Source: Clitopilus passeckerianus
Taxonomy: Eukaryota > Basidiomycota > Agaricomycetes > Agaricales > Entolomataceae
Length of the DNA stretch: 64,000 nt
NCBI GenBank assembly: GCA_944990035.1
Contig: CALYLX010000014.1
Coordinates: 62,001-126,000, forward strand
Reading direction: 5' to 3'
The position numbers were made by a program, and so were the translations under genes. Of the stretch, positions 24,601 through 37,282 are shown one piece after another (within the stretch, counting starts at the first letter, position 1; every line of letters starts with the position of its first letter). The notes beneath the pieces are model-generated. The model did no database searches and was not told the DNA's origin. It saw only the letters and a program-made list of their open reading frames with translations.

Positions 24601-26313
24601 TCCAGGAGCAGGACACCATCACCCAACCTGATTTCTTCGGTTCAGCCGGAGGTGTCGACCTCCCCTCCTAAAAGCACATTACTCTTGCCTCCCAGCCATC
24701 CCTCTCTGCATCGTTCCTCGTCCTATTCTGGTAGCTCCTCTGTCAATGCCCCTGCTCCTGGCCTTGCTCGATCAAATTCTGGTTCGTGCCGTGACAACTC
24801 TGGTTCTGGTTCCAGGACAAGAGGTCGCAGCACGGAGACTAGGGGAAGATCAAGTGCTCGCAATATGCACTCAGATTCTTCTTGGAGTGGTGAACGGGAT
24901 GGAGGTCACAGTTCCTCCTCTGTTGGAAGCAGCTTGAGCCCTGACGCTTCAGGAAGCACCCCGAGATCCACCATCCATCTAGGTGCCTCGGCGGGAGCAT
25001 ATAGTGGTGGACGTGGCCGGGAAAGAGACCGAGAAGGAGATAGAAGGGGCGGAGGCAGCAGTTGGAGTTACAGCCAAGTAAGCACCGGCATTTCTCCCAG
25101 CGGAGGGAGCGGCGAGAGGGAGAGGGGTCGGGATAGAATGGGGACCAAGAGATTGAAGCACTCCCTGAGTCCTGATGACATCGCGACAAGAGAGAGGGAA
25201 AGGATGGGCAGAAGTATAGACGCTGTTCTCCCACCCCCGTCACCGATATCCCCTTCCCCTTCCCTGACCTCGGAGTCTTCAAAGCTGGATGAACGGCCGT
25301 CGTCTCCAGCGTATTCTAGCGCCACCTCTGGGTCTGGCTCGGGTTCAACGGTAAAGGAGGGGTCAACAAATGAAGGTTATATTCCTCAACGACCTTCAAT
25401 GCGGACATCAGAATCTTCTTCGTCTACGACCAGCACTGCAAGTTCGAGTTCGGCTGCCACTGTAACGCTGGGATTCCATACCCCAGTCTCGTCCCCCACG
25501 CTCTTAGAGAACGACATGATGCACTCACCCTCACCATCTTCGCCTCGTACGCCTAATGCCAGGGCAACCGCACCTGCTGCACCTGTTCCCATCCCCGCAC
25601 ATCAGCCTCAAACCATGGAACAGCTCCTAGACTCTGTCTCGTCGTCCCTGACCTCTTCAACGGATTCAAACTATAGACAAGATGCTGAGAAGCAGCGGAG
25701 TCAGAATCCCACTCCTTCAAACTCACCCGTTGTTGCTCTGAAGATGCCTAGGGTCGTCAATAGTGTATCCAGTAACCTTCGAAGAAGCTCAGAGTCGAGT
25801 CCTGCTCGGAGTCCTGCAAGGTCCCATGTCAGGACAGGATCAGCCCATCGGCCTCCTCTATCGGTCCCTGCTCCACACGTTGCTGCACCTGTTGAAAGCC
25901 CTACGACCTCAGCAGTTAACGTCAGCCCTGCTGCCAAGTTGAGCTCACCATCTGCGGCGGAGGCACAAGCAAAGAGTCTGAAGACAATGAGCCCACCTAT
26001 CTCTCCTTCGAATTCGAATTCGACGTCCACGTCCGCCTCAACCATCAGGCTACACTCCACGTCTTCAGTCAACGGCAGCGATAGCCCAAGTGGCCATAGT
26101 AATATTAAGCCAGCTACATCTCCTTCGATTATCATCACAAGTCGGCGAAGAAGTTTACAGAGCCCACCTGGATCGCCTACTCACGATGGATTGGTCGGGA
26201 AGGCTGTAGAAATGGTTAGCAACGCTGGCGCATTCCTGGGCCTGTGGTCCAGAGAGCAGCAGCAGTTTGAGCAACGTCAGATAGCTGCGGGGGCACACGG
26301 GGCTGAAGCTTGA
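21614..26313 (+). CDS. REG1-like regulatory subunit of type 1 protein phosphatase (glucose repression)
   Basis: In yeast, Reg1 brings the phosphatase Glc7 (PP1) to the Snf1 kinase to maintain glucose repression. Exons 21614-21999, 22055-23149 and 23331-26313 encode 1487 residues. The N-terminal Reg1/AreA-type domain (DUF1752) is clear: DYLSHDWEEEDVWRSWRNM, then RLENASWRTWWKQRNGLGTV. It runs on across the first intron into PETLNWLKDSDVTWLYGPLH. Next come KPILKHRSISQLL and the PP1-docking segment KKKKHISFNTFVEQCIAIE (about 22795-22850). The tract VRIEYRDDDDDDDDSQEDEE is typical of Reg1 relatives. The remaining 1000 or so residues are low-complexity, rich in Ser with Arg/Pro/Gly and few predicted folds. 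That tail is much longer than in yeast, as is usual in basidiomycetes. The ATG at 21614 is the first in frame. Phosphorylation control is likely but inferred. Confidence 0.88.
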
Positions 26314-27002
26314 GCTACAAGAGAGCCTTGAGTAAATGTGAGTTTCTGTAATAGACGTGTCTCGTCGAGAGGACCAGATAAGTTGTGCAGTTGCTAACTT
26401 GCCCCTTCTGCCCAGATATCATTTTTGGAGACCTTCAACACCTCATCGGCACGTCATCGTAGCTGTAAGGCACACGCTCGTATCCTGGCCGAAGTCCTAC
26501 CCTCCCAACCATTCGCATTGGCTTTATGCCACAATTTCGTCATACCCCGCCAACCATCGGTTTTGATTCTTCCATCATCTCCCAATCCATTCGGCTTGTA
26601 ACGTGTACAGACTTTCTTCCATGAGGTTCACTTTAAACTTTCTTGTTATTTTATCTATGGGTTAGTTGAAGGTGCATTTGTACTTAATCTACTTTCCTCT
26701 TTCCTCTTGTGATTTGGATTTTCTTATCACGATACACTAATGAAGGCAATCCACAATTTTACACTCATATCATCATATACACCTCATGTAAATATCATTT
26801 CCCTCGATTATGTTTCGTTTATCCGTTAACTCCTCTCACTTTATCTGTACGATCCTTACTCTGGTGTAATGCATTACAGTAGCTGAACGAACACAATCAG
26901 AACCCGATTGGTGGTACCCAAATAACTTTCAGTCTGATAACATGGTACAATGGAAGATTTGTTCGACCTTTAACATGTCAAATTCAGACGTTTAAGGAAA
27001 TA
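26314..27002. other. Convergent 3' regions of the REG1-like and monooxygenase genes
   Basis: AT-rich, no gene. It lies between two stop codons facing each other and should hold both 3' untranslated regions and termination signals. T-rich and A-rich stretches at 26630-26850 fit this. The monooxygenase may extend into the right edge (to about 26968) if its last strong GTAAGT donor is used. Confidence 0.5.
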
Positions 27003-29136
27003 CTAGAGTGAGAAGCCCATTCCCGTATTGCTCCTATCCACTGATCCAGAACTACTTACCACTTTCAACCTTTTCGCTCGACTGCGATATTCCGAATCGT
27101 CTTCGTTCTTGAGATAGTATGCCCAGTCAGCTGTCGAGTCACTCTCCACCTGAGAGAAACCGTTGCCCAGATAATTGAACCTATTGAACCTGCGCCGACC
27201 ATCCAGCGATCCGTACGTGAACACCCAGTCTTCGAACCGAGGGTCTCTAATGGCTTCCATATAATGCAATGTGCTTCCTGGCCACAATGCACTAATCTTT
27301 CCCCGAACACTATTAGACTTGTACCACGATCGACACTCTTCTGCCCAGACTGTGTCTTTCATGAATTCGTCTTTCCAGGCAAGGAACTCCTCAACAGCGT
27401 CCGGTTTGGGAGTGAACGAATGAATGTGTTCGGCTGCATACTTGTCGATAAATTTGAGGATATAGTCAACCTGTGCCTCTATGTGCATCTCGTTTAGATC
27501 TGGATGTTTGGGTTCAAGGAGCTCAAGCACACTCACCCATACCGCACAGGACAGGCCCATTTCCGATCGGACTGTTAGGGCCAAGGACGAGCAAGTAATT
27601 TGGATATCCTGCCACACCCATGCCAAAATATGCCTTCGGTTCACCTGCCTTCGACCAATCCTCGCCCATCTCCCTCCCATCGTTGCCGTATACTTTGAAG
27701 CGTGGTTTGTACGCCGTATCGAAACCCGTCGCACAGATGAGGACATTAAAGCTGTGCTCCTTGCCTGTGGACGCGCTGATGCATCCACCTTCGGTGACAC
27801 GGGTAATATCGCCGAATACGACGGAGACGTTGGGTTGTGAAAGGGATTCAAGGTAGCCAATTCCCGGGGTGATACGTCTGCACCCCACACCGAAGCTTGG
27901 AATTAGCCGTTTGTCCCACTTCTCCGTTTCTTCGACTTTCTCAAACAGCGGCTTCAACTTCTCCCTCATCTGTTCGACCAGGCTGCCCTTCATCCACGTC
28001 TGCAGATCCGAGTTTGCAAGGAACATCTTGAAAGCTGCGTTTATACCAGATTCCTGGCTTTTTCGATAGGCTAGATGCTCGGCAGGGGATTCCTTGAAGT
28101 TTGATATTTCATCTTCAGTATAGAAGTGTTGCGGGAAACCTTGCGAAGGCATAACCCACGTTGGACGACGTATGAAAGCCGTCAAATGGGAGACATGGGG
28201 CTGGATCGCAGGAAGAGTTTGGAGTCCAGATGATCTTATAGGGATATCAGAAGATTTCCTGCATGGAGCGACCAGTTGGTTCTTACCCGTTTCCTATCAA
28301 GCCAACCTTCTTTCCGTTTAGATCTATACTCTCGTTCCATCTAGCAGTGTGCATCAATCGTCCCTTGAAGTTTTGCAGGCCAGGGATCTCAGGCCATTGC
28401 CAAGAGTTAAGGACGCCAGCCGCGTTAATGAGAATGTCAGCCTTCTCAACGACTTTCGTAGCCTTCGACTTGATACCGCCTTGGTACAGGTCTCGCAAAT
28501 CGCATCGATCGCTGCTACCCAGCTCGGTGGAGCTGACGTCGAAGATCTCGAGTTCCCATTGGCCGGAGGCCTCATTCCAACGGCATGAGTCAACTATATG
28601 CTGGCATTTAATGTATCTGTTTGAGGTTGGCCGGGTTTATTGCTGATGAATATGAAATTGTGGGGGTGGGAAGGAGGACCACTTACTTCTTCAAGCCATG
28701 CATCTCGGCAAAATTGTTGAAGTAGCCAAATATCTCCTTGGATCCAGCATACGTAGAGGACCAGTCGGATTTGGGATGGAAGCTATAAGTATATGCATGG
28801 GCGGGAACGTCGCAAGCACACCTGTAATTTGGTCATGCGTATGAGAATTTGCCAGAAGACGTCAGTAGCAGGCCATACTCACCCAGGATATGTATTCTCC
28901 CACCATGTCCCTCCTACTTCCTTGTTTTTCTCGTAGCATACAAACTCAATACTCCCTTCTTCAAAATCTCTTTGCAATTTGTACGCTATGAGAAGACCGG
29001 AAGCTCCAGCCCCGATACACACCACTTTCGTTGGCTTGCGAGGGGTGTGGATGGGCAGAAGGCGATGAGGATTGGGAGTTTCAATCGGAAGAGATGCGAT
29101 CTCCAAGGCTTGGGCTTTATCTTGCTCGTTTCCCAT
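27003..29136 (-). CDS. Flavin-dependent monooxygenase with Baeyer-Villiger fingerprint
   Basis: Class B flavoprotein monooxygenase using FAD and NADPH. The sequence has the Baeyer-Villiger-type fingerprint FxGxxxHxxxW ([11 protein letters not shown], about 28340-28370), pointing to oxygen insertion next to a ketone. Two Rossmann motifs are present: [17 protein letters not shown] near the N-terminus for FAD and VGLIGNGSSG for NADPH, plus [21 protein letters not shown]. Exons 29136-28883, 28821-28687, 28616-28287, 28234-27537 and 27499-27003 give 637 residues, about the family size. Two introns need comment. The one at 28235-28286 ends in AAG, which restores the motif GNGSSG. The one at 27500-27536 is only 37 nt. 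Near the end a strong GTAAGT donor would replace the last 15 or so residues. The substrate is unknown, and the gene is not tightly linked to another biosynthetic gene. Confidence 0.87.
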
Positions 29137-29906
29137 TGGCTCAGACTCTGTTGTCGTGCTGTGGTGTTTGGGATGGGTAGAGCTATACTAGCTTCTCGGA
29201 TAGAAGGGTTTTATTCCTTTCCGGCCCAGTTCAGTGCTCGCACATGACAAGGTCGGAGGCTTCTCCGCAGAGATTGCGTTGTCAGTATTACTCTGTGCGA
29301 AAGCAAGTCCGTTGTTCTCGAGTGAGAAGCACTCCATCAGCTATACGACTATCAGTAATAGCCTATGTTGCCTATGGAAGCCCCATCTCTAAGCATACGA
29401 GCATGGTCAGGTGAAGACCTCCAAGACCAAGGGAATCTAGGAATGGAAACCCAATGTATATTTGATCATGGGAGTAGAGCTGTTTGCCAAGGAGGCCGCA
29501 AGCTATCGACGATGTGTTGCCACGTCAAACACTTATGCGGTTCAAGTTGCATCGCATACCCGCAATTGCTGGGACGTTGTCTTTCATCGAGACGCGAGGA
29601 CGGCTTGAGTGGTTAACGCGGGAACGGGTTGGCCTTCCGGCTATCAATATCCGGGAATCGATGTTCTTGTGACTATGAATGTCTTTCAGCAAGACAACTA
29701 GCTTGTCAGCTGACGAGGTAAGAGAAGTCGGCTCATCGAAGGTGAGTAAGAAAGGGCTCATGCCGGAAAAGTAGGTGGATGCGCACCGTGTTGAGTACAT
29801 GGTCCCATTGTTGTCACTTGAATCAAGCCTTGGAATCGGTTATTTCATTTCGTTCGACACCCGTGGGTAGGTTTTAGTTAGATTAGGACCTAGGTTGCCA
29901 GTACAA

Positions 29907-30765
29907 TGGAAGCCTTTCCGCAGGTTTAGAAACTCTGATTTATTTCCTAGATACTTAGCCGAATGATAAGCGAAATATTTTACTGAAGGGACAATTTAGT
30001 CTTCTAAACCGTAGACAACAACATCGTGTTCGTTTAGAATTTGGTGAAAAACATGCCATCGGAGATGTTCCCGATATAGTAACATCAACGATGGACCAGG
30101 ACTACGACGATTACGACGATAATGTCGCCTTTCTCCAAGGGAGGCTTGAATGGCGTTGCGACGCCAAAGCACGCTATCTCTCTCTTTGGACATTTTGCTC
30201 CTCACAAGAGGGTCTTTGCTCGCTTTCTCGGATGCCCTCCCCGCCAACAGAGGGTTTGCTGGAGCCAACATGGAGAGGGCTCGCGACGGCCGTCCACTTT
30301 TTCCACTTTACGTCTTCAGGGCTCTTACACCTGTAAATTGCCTAGAAACCCGCGTCCCACTTGACTGGAGTCGCTTTCGAGTGGTCAGAGAGTGCATAAA
30401 ACAAAGCTGAGTGTGTTGAAGGAGAGGTATGCGCGTAGAGATGGCAAGAACACGACTTCGACGCGACGAGATGACCACGTTCATCGAGTCCGTCGTTTGA
30501 TAAGATTAGATTCACAACAAAGGCAAACATATCGAGATTGTCCACCGCCTTCCCCTACTCCTTACAGGCTTAACGCCGACTGTAAACGCAGATTTGGGCT
30601 GGAGGAGGGGTAGGGACCCTACCTCCAGTCCAAAGGCTGGAAACGCTCCACCTCACATCAAACTGAAGGTGACCCTTGAGCGACCCCTTCCGGCATCACG
30701 GCATCAATCGCCTATCAGCGTTTAGAAAACTGGGATGGGTTTCTAAACCTGCGGAAAGGCTTCCA
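29907..30765. mobile_element. Candidate non-autonomous DNA element with perfect 27-bp terminal inverted repeats
   Basis: The 27 bases at 29907-29933 (beginning tggaagcctttccgcagg) occur in exact reverse complement at 30739-30765. They bound 859 bp with no supported gene. Inside the right end are two further inverted repeats. One is gtttagaaa/tttctaaac at about 30719-30747. The other is a longer imperfect hairpin around 30593-30634 with the palindromic core ggtagggaccctacc. This looks like a MITE or other short transposon. No clear target-site duplication was seen at the edges, so the superfamily is open. Confidence 0.6.
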
Positions 30766-33176
30766 ATCCGGAAGCAAAAGCTGCTTGATGCCAATTGCTC
30801 CAAACGAAGTCCCTGTGCAGGGGGAGGGTGGGCCGAAAGGCACAAGGCCCGCCTGCTTAACGCTAATCGCACCCTCCAATTGTACATTGGACTGCCAGCC
30901 TGAGACGACCAGCCAATCTGTGGGATACTGCTGACCGGGTTACAAGTACCTAGGGTTCTTTAGGATAGTTCGGGTTTAATTCAGGTTTCCACGGCACCTC
31001 TTATTAGCCTCCAAGGCAAGGGTAATGGCCCGTAGGTAAGCTGCTCGAAATAGGCGACGTGTCTGAGCTTGGGAAACGATCTTGAGCTCTAACGCTTCAG
31101 CGGAAAGGGTGGCAACTAATTTAGGTTGCTTCACTTCAGTATTCGCATTAAAATGCAAGTAAGCGTCAAACTGCTTCGATGCGTGCTTTTTTCTTCAGAG
31201 AATCTCATACCACACGGCGCAGTATCCCTTGAGGTGTCGTCTCTCTAGCGACCCTGGAAAGAGTTCTGTGCCAGGACTCATCAAGGATATCTTAGACGTG
31301 ACCAGGAACCGGACGCCGTGGTTAGAATGTCGAGCATTGGAGGCACCAATAGCAGAATTTCTGGAACCATTACATGTAGTGCATCTGCATCAGAACGAAA
31401 ATGACAACAATTATAGACCCAGATCCGTAATGCCAAGACGAAGGAGATTCACTACCAGCGATTAAACCCATTCTTAGACGTCTGGACGTTTTGGGCCTCC
31501 TCGGGCGTTCAAGAAGTGCAGTGTGGAGGTGAACAGGTTGGCCGAGGTTCATGTCCAGATGTCAACAACACTCTCGCCAACCAAAAATAGAGTTCGTCGG
31601 CTTCCAGCACGGCAAAATTCAATCAACGGCTTGGTACAATGGTACAGTAGCGGCGATCAATATCATGAGAGCCGGCGGATGTACGTTGACCGTAGCATCA
31701 TCCGACCAGCTCCGACCAACAAACACTGAACTGGAGCTTGTCTTTCTCGGCGGTGATAGTAGTGTCTTTCACGGCTTCATGCTCCGTTTCCAAATGCCTG
31801 ATTACACGGAAGAAGGCTGATAACCAGGAAATTCATCGACTGGCAATGGTTTAGAAGGGGCAAAGTTCTCAGAAGCCGTGTCATATGGTCTTTTGCAAGT
31901 CCCCCCGAGGAAAACCATTCTCCGATGAAGGTGGCTACTGAAGCAACCCTGATTTTACATCTCCCCCCATCTTGCACTACGGCACGAACGCTACCGGTTG
32001 CCTTCCACTAAGTTGGAGTTCGCCCCTGATCATTCCCATTCTTAGCTCTAACGTCTCGACCTGCAAGGCTGTAAACCTCGTCTTTAGTGACTACACAAAG
32101 CGACAATATGCTGGCTTATGGTCGAAGTACCAACTCAATTGCTACACTGGTCACCGCGGCCAAACACGGACTGTTCTGTATTGCCTTCTGTTGGCTCGGG
32201 TAATTTGATATTATTGGCTATCCTGTTACTTCGGCGTCAATGCAGTGGTCAAATCCTTATCTACTTCGTGTTATGCAGGCAGTTTTTCAGAACGCGTGCG
32301 TCGTTTAGGTTTGTAGCTGACTGGCAAGCCGCATGGCCCTTCAGCTCGATCACAGCCACTGTTGCAGGGGATGGACGCAGGTGATAGAGATAAGGATTCT
32401 TATCCTCCACCGCCACGGTCCGACGATCAAAACAAAAATACGAACGCTCCTGCATACAACGACGAACCAAAGATGAGGTGGAGAAACCATGCCAAGCATT
32501 TTTGATGGAACGGGGGCTTCTAAGGACGAAACTCCTCAGGCTCTTTGGGAATTCCTTTGCTAGCTGGCAGTCAGCTGCATTCTGAACGCCTCATGCTGCT
32601 TTTGCTTATCTGCGAAAAGAAACTGAATATCTAGCATCTCTCTTATGTATACGGCAGCGTCGACTTGTCTCTGCCAGTGAATTCTGAACATTCTTAAAGT
32701 ACACTCTTGATCCAGGTTCGTCAATTAAATATCTCCGTGATACGAGATAGCGAGGCGCGAACAAATGAGAGGGTCAGATCCTTTCGTCAGGTCCCATTCA
32801 AACTGACCGCCTCGAGTAGATACGCCCCTTTCTGATAAGGTGCTTCTCCTTACGGCCAACCCGCCCGCCCTTCAGAAGGTGAATATGGGCCTTGCAGTGC
32901 AAGTTAACGATAACTCAGACGTTCTCGGAGGCCGAGGAAGCTTTCCTGAGGACTCACGAACCTGAAATGAGGAGAAGGAGCATCCATTTTTGGAACACCG
33001 GTCAGTCCGTTACCGAATCTTGCTCGATCGGGGACTGATTGCAGAGTCTGCAGTCTCGTATATTCTTGACTCTGGCCCCTTCGTTAATGCATTTAGCGGG
33101 CGCAACATTGACATTCCTTCCTAATTCTAAACTCAACACAATGGATACGGATCCCCGATTATCGAGGCAGAGGGGC

Positions 33177-33182
33177 TATAAG
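33177..33182 (+). promoter_or_regulatory. TATA box of MFS copy 1
   Basis: TATAAG within ggggctataagtatt, ending 43 bp before the start codon at 33226. It is the only TATA-like word close to the start. Position and context support a core promoter, with transcription starting shortly before the ATG. Confidence 0.45.
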
Positions 33183-33225
33183 TATTGAGCTCTTCTGAGC
33201 TTAGTCGTCAGACTTCCCGTCCATC

Positions 33226-35677
33226 ATGCAGACCCCGTCTACCGGATCCTCAACGTCCATATCAAATATCTCGGACAAAAAGGCGGTCTTCGTCGAGCAG
33301 AAGGAAGTCGATAGCATCTTCAACCCGGATGTCGACGTCAGTGGTGTTGATGAACGCAAGTTAATGCGCAAGATCGACTGGGTACTCATTCCATGGCTGT
33401 CGCTCGTCTACCTCTTGAGCTTCCTGGATCGTACTAGTATCGGGAAGTGAGTTCTTAGTTTTTGCCTTGCCTTTGACAACCTCTAATCATTCTACAGTGC
33501 GAAGGTGAGCAAAGGCCCCAACTCCGCGGAGGGAACCACGGCCGCTAACTGTTCCTCTAGTTATTTGGCCTGACCAAGGATCTACATATAACCGACGCCC
33601 AGTACAATGTTGCTTTGACGGTAATGCCTTCACTCTTCATGGCGATAAGCCCACCTAACTCCGGACCGTAGATCTTCTTCTTCAGCTACGCCCTCTTTGA
33701 GGTTCCCTCGAATGTCTTCCTGAAGCGTCTCCGTCCCTCTATTTGGATCTCCCTTCTCATCTTTCTGTGGGGTGTGGTCATGGTCAGTGAAATTGTTCGT
33801 TCCGGGCTTCGATATTCTATAACGCGTGCCTAGACCCTTCAAGGCATCGTCAAGAATGATGCTGGACTATTAGGTCAGCCTTCTCCAACTTCAGTTACTG
33901 CAACCACTGAACGCTACCCTTGTAGCCTTGCGATTCTTCCTTGGCCTCACGGAGGCTGGTCTGTACCCCGGCGTTAACTATTACCTTTCGTGGTAACTAC
34001 CTCTTCTCAATCCTGTCAATGTCGTCACTGATTTTGACCGCAATAAGCTGGTACAAGCGGTCCGAATTTGGTATTCGCGCAGCGATCTTCTTCACTGCTG
34101 CGAGTGTTTCTGGAGCCTTTGGAGGGGTCCTTGCTGTGAGAAAGAGTGCCTTTGCGCGTCTTCAAAATGTTAATGGAGTTTTTGGCGATAGGTCGGCCTT
34201 TCGAAGTTGGATGGCGTTGGTGGAAGGCCTGGCTGGGCTTGGATCTTCAGTGAGTCCTCGAATCTTTGTCAGGCATGTTTTGGTTGCTAAAGAGTCGTGC
34301 ATCAGTCATTGAGGGTCTGATTACCGTCGTTGTCGGAGTCATGTCCTTCTGGATAATTCAAGACTTCCCCGATACTGCCAAGTTTTTGAGCGAAGCCGAG
34401 AGGACTGTCGTCATCAGGAGGCTACAGGACGATGACCAATTCAGCGCAGTCGGAGAGAAGTTAAAGGGCAAGTATATCATTCAGAGCTTGAAGGATTGGA
34501 AGACTTGGCTCGGCAGTACGTTTCCTTGTTTGATCCCTTCATAATTTTCTCACCATCGTATTCATAGTGATTGTTTTCATTGGCTGTGACGCACCACTCT
34601 GGGCCTTCTCCTTGTTCCTACCAACTATCATCTCACAGGTGCGTTCATTGTGCTATATTATGAATGATAACGCTCATGCACCTTTACAGTTGGGATATAC
34701 CGCTATTCGTGCCAACTTGTTGACAGTGCCCGTCTACGTCTTTGCGGGCCTTGTAACGATTGCCGTCGGATTCCTTGCAGATAAATACCGCCACCATCGA
34801 GGCTATTTTAATATGTACGTGATCCTCAAAATGCTGATGAAAAGCGTGATGCTGACTTCTTGCTCAGCGGCTTCCTGTTCCTCGGGCTTGCGGGCTATAT
34901 CATTCTCATTGTTTCAAGGAAACCCGGTGTCTCTTACTTTGCGGTCTTCTTGGGTACTTGGTGAAATTCCTCTCCTACTGTCTCCGGAAACGACTTTGTA
35001 CTGACTCTCGGTTAGTGGGATCTATCCACTCATTCGTAAGTGACACATTAGCTACTGTTTTAACTCTGAAATTAAATGCCTCCTTACTTAGCCAACACGA
35101 TGTGAGTAATATTGGAATGTTTCCCCAGATTTACTGACGAATTTAAATACGCAGTGCATGGGTGTCAAACAATGTTGAAGGGTCTTACAAGCGCAGCGTC
35201 TCGTTAGCAATGGTGATCAGCTTGTAAGTCATTCTATGTTCATTATCAAGCTTATCGCTGACCTCGCCCCTCAGCGGAAATCTGAATGGAGCTGTGGCTT
35301 CCAATATCGTGAGCACTCGTGCCTAAAGCCGGCATATGAGGCCCCATCTAAGATCTCTTCCTTCAGTATCGAGCACAAGACAAGCCGTGGTTTGTTCTGG
35401 GACATGGTATGTGGAACGTCAACCTTCAGTCGACCTGTTTCTGACGGCGGGTACAGGCATTGTCATCTTGTACATTGGTCTCGGCATCGTCTCTTCGACA
35501 GCCTACCATCTCCTGCTTAAGGCAGAGAATGCCAGAAGGGACCGTGGAGAACGGGATGAGTTGATTGACGGCCAGAACAATGAAGGCAAAAACGAGAAGA
35601 ATGGTCGATATGCATCAGTCCAGGAGGCGAAAAGAGACAAAGGAGATAACTGGAGCGGTTACAGATACTCTACCTAA
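33226..35677 (+). CDS. MFS transporter, DAL5/anion:cation symporter family, copy 1
   Basis: Plasma-membrane importer of the ACS family (allantoate, nicotinate, pantothenate and related organic anions); 12 membrane segments are expected and the hydrophobic blocks fit. The spliced product is about 510 residues from about 17 introns. Landmarks in order: KIDWVLIPWLSLVYLLSFLD, RTSIGNAKLFGLTKDL, SYALFEVPSNVFLKRLRPS, RFFLGLTEAGLYPGVNYYL, YKRSEFGIRAAIFFTAA, WIIQDFPDTAKFL, GCDAPLWAFSLFLPTII and WVSNNVEGSYKRS. The C-terminal cytosolic tail ends DNWSGYRYST. The frame is sound throughout. Residues NAK of NAKLFG are encoded with a 7-nt micro-exon at 33498-33504. The substrate cannot be assigned. A second copy follows at 37283. 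Confidence 0.88.
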
Positions 35678-37282
35678 TCTGCCGACCGATAACCTGCGGT
35701 CGTGCGTTCCTGGTGCGTATTCTGATGAATTTCACTCATGTACCTACTGATGGTGCCTATCATAGTCTATTTCCATGTACATGTACATTATCAAGTACGA
35801 ACCTCCAGGTTCGAGATCCTTGCTCTCGTTTATAATGACGGGGATAAGCCCTATCTCTCAGGACGCATAAACTCCTATCTATTTTAAATTTTTTTCTTTA
35901 TCTTTTATCTCTGGCATGTGCAAGTATATAGAGAGTGCACTCTCGTAATGATAACCCTTTAAACCCCCTCTGAAGGAATGGTCATCTTTGCGAGACACCG
36001 AGTAATACCTCGGATAGACAATCATCGGACGCTCCTGGGGACGCGAAGCTATATCATATCTTGACCCACCATCCACAGGGTCAACGAGTTCTTTTGCTTA
36101 TCGCTAAAGCTCAAGCATATCCGCGAACGTCGTGCCACTTCGACTTCCGTGGTCGGAGTGAGTTTTATTGGTGGACCTTCCTGGGTATCTCCAAATCTTC
36201 CTGTGAGAGGGCGCCATCGCCGTCCATCTCGTGCACTCCCGCCTGTAAAACTCGGGGCCTTCAACTTGATGTTCCGTTACTGACAGTAACATCCAACGAT
36301 ACAAACCGGTACGAATTCTGTGGGAGAATGATTGAGAAAATAGCCACCGTTGTGATTGTTTCTCCGCCCTCTTTCCACTGTGAGTGTACGTACGCCGTAC
36401 GGTGGAACTAAAGCTCGAATACTTCTCTTTTCTCCCTCTGGGATGCCTTGAGATTAACACGTTTTCTAATACTTTCCAGGACTTGCACAAGAATTCGAAC
36501 AACGGTTTGGCCGGGCCGCGGCACCATCATCTATCTCCTTTTGATTGGCCTTATCGCTTGCTGGAGTTCTTCGTCATCGCCGCGTTTCTATTTCCAGTTG
36601 GTAAACGTTTAAACTTTTCGCAAGCATGGCTTCTTTTTTCACGCCACCAAAGCCACTACGCTCCCATGTGCTGATTGTGCGTTGAATCCGCCGTCAGCGT
36701 AGTTCTTAGTATCGTTCCAGACACCAGCATTGGAGGTTTGGGCAAGGCACATGTCGTAGTCAGCGGTGAGATTTCAGTCAGCCTCAAGAGTTCCTGACCG
36801 GGATAGAAATCTCCACCGACCTTTAGGAATCACCTCTAGCCGCTCACAATCTTGAAATATTTGCGCATACCTCATGGCGATGCTGATAGGCATTTTGGGT
36901 CCATTGAGTTCGGCACACATGACATCAACCTACCATCAATCGTAGGCGTTCACCAGGTGTGTCATTCTATCCGAGTTTCATTTCGGTTCTAAAGCGTTGA
37001 ATCCGAGCCAGATTTCACCGATACTTATTGATCTCCGAGCTGTCTTTCATGTTCAGTATTGAAACAGCGGGTTGAAAACCTGTGGGAATTCTGAGCACGG
37101 CAAACGACGGCTGAACTTTACGGCCTAAAAGACTCCATCTTGTGTATTGATCTATCATCTATGTCCTGGATCATGGGGTGGTGTAGTCACCAGGGGTCCA
37201 TCGCGTTACCCCCCGGGGCCCCAACTTAGACGCCTCCGGCTAAATCTCTAAGTGATACCTCCGAAATTCTATATGAAGGAGC
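35678..37282. other. Spacer between the two MFS transporters
   Basis: About 1.6 kb. No gene is supported; the open frames on both strands between 36060 and 36500 overlap each other and show no domain. The right end carries the promoter of copy 2. Its ATG at 37283 is preceded by an AT-rich tctatatgaa, a weak TATA candidate. Confidence 0.45.

Larger units (their letters stand above)
29137..33225. other. Gene-poor region containing an inverted-repeat element
   Basis: About 4 kb without a supported gene, with only short frames. The plus-strand frame at 31551-31820 (89 codons, starts MSRCQQHSR) is the longest with ordinary composition, but it matches nothing I know. The 29907-30765 part is described separately as a candidate non-autonomous element. 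The right end is the promoter of the first MFS gene: a TATAAG box lies at 33177-33182, 44 bp before the ATG. Confidence 0.4.

Noticed and set aside
25701..26138. Long antisense frame within the REG1-like gene
   Set aside because: It is a mirror of the Ser/Pro-rich repeat-like coding sequence on the plus strand; composition explains it.
31551..31820. 89-codon plus-strand frame with ordinary composition
   Set aside because: No homology recognised, no splice partners, and it lies in a region with transposon remains.
35800..35830. ggttcgagatcc, resembling a tRNA T-loop
   Set aside because: No acceptor stem, D-arm or anticodon arm can be built around it.
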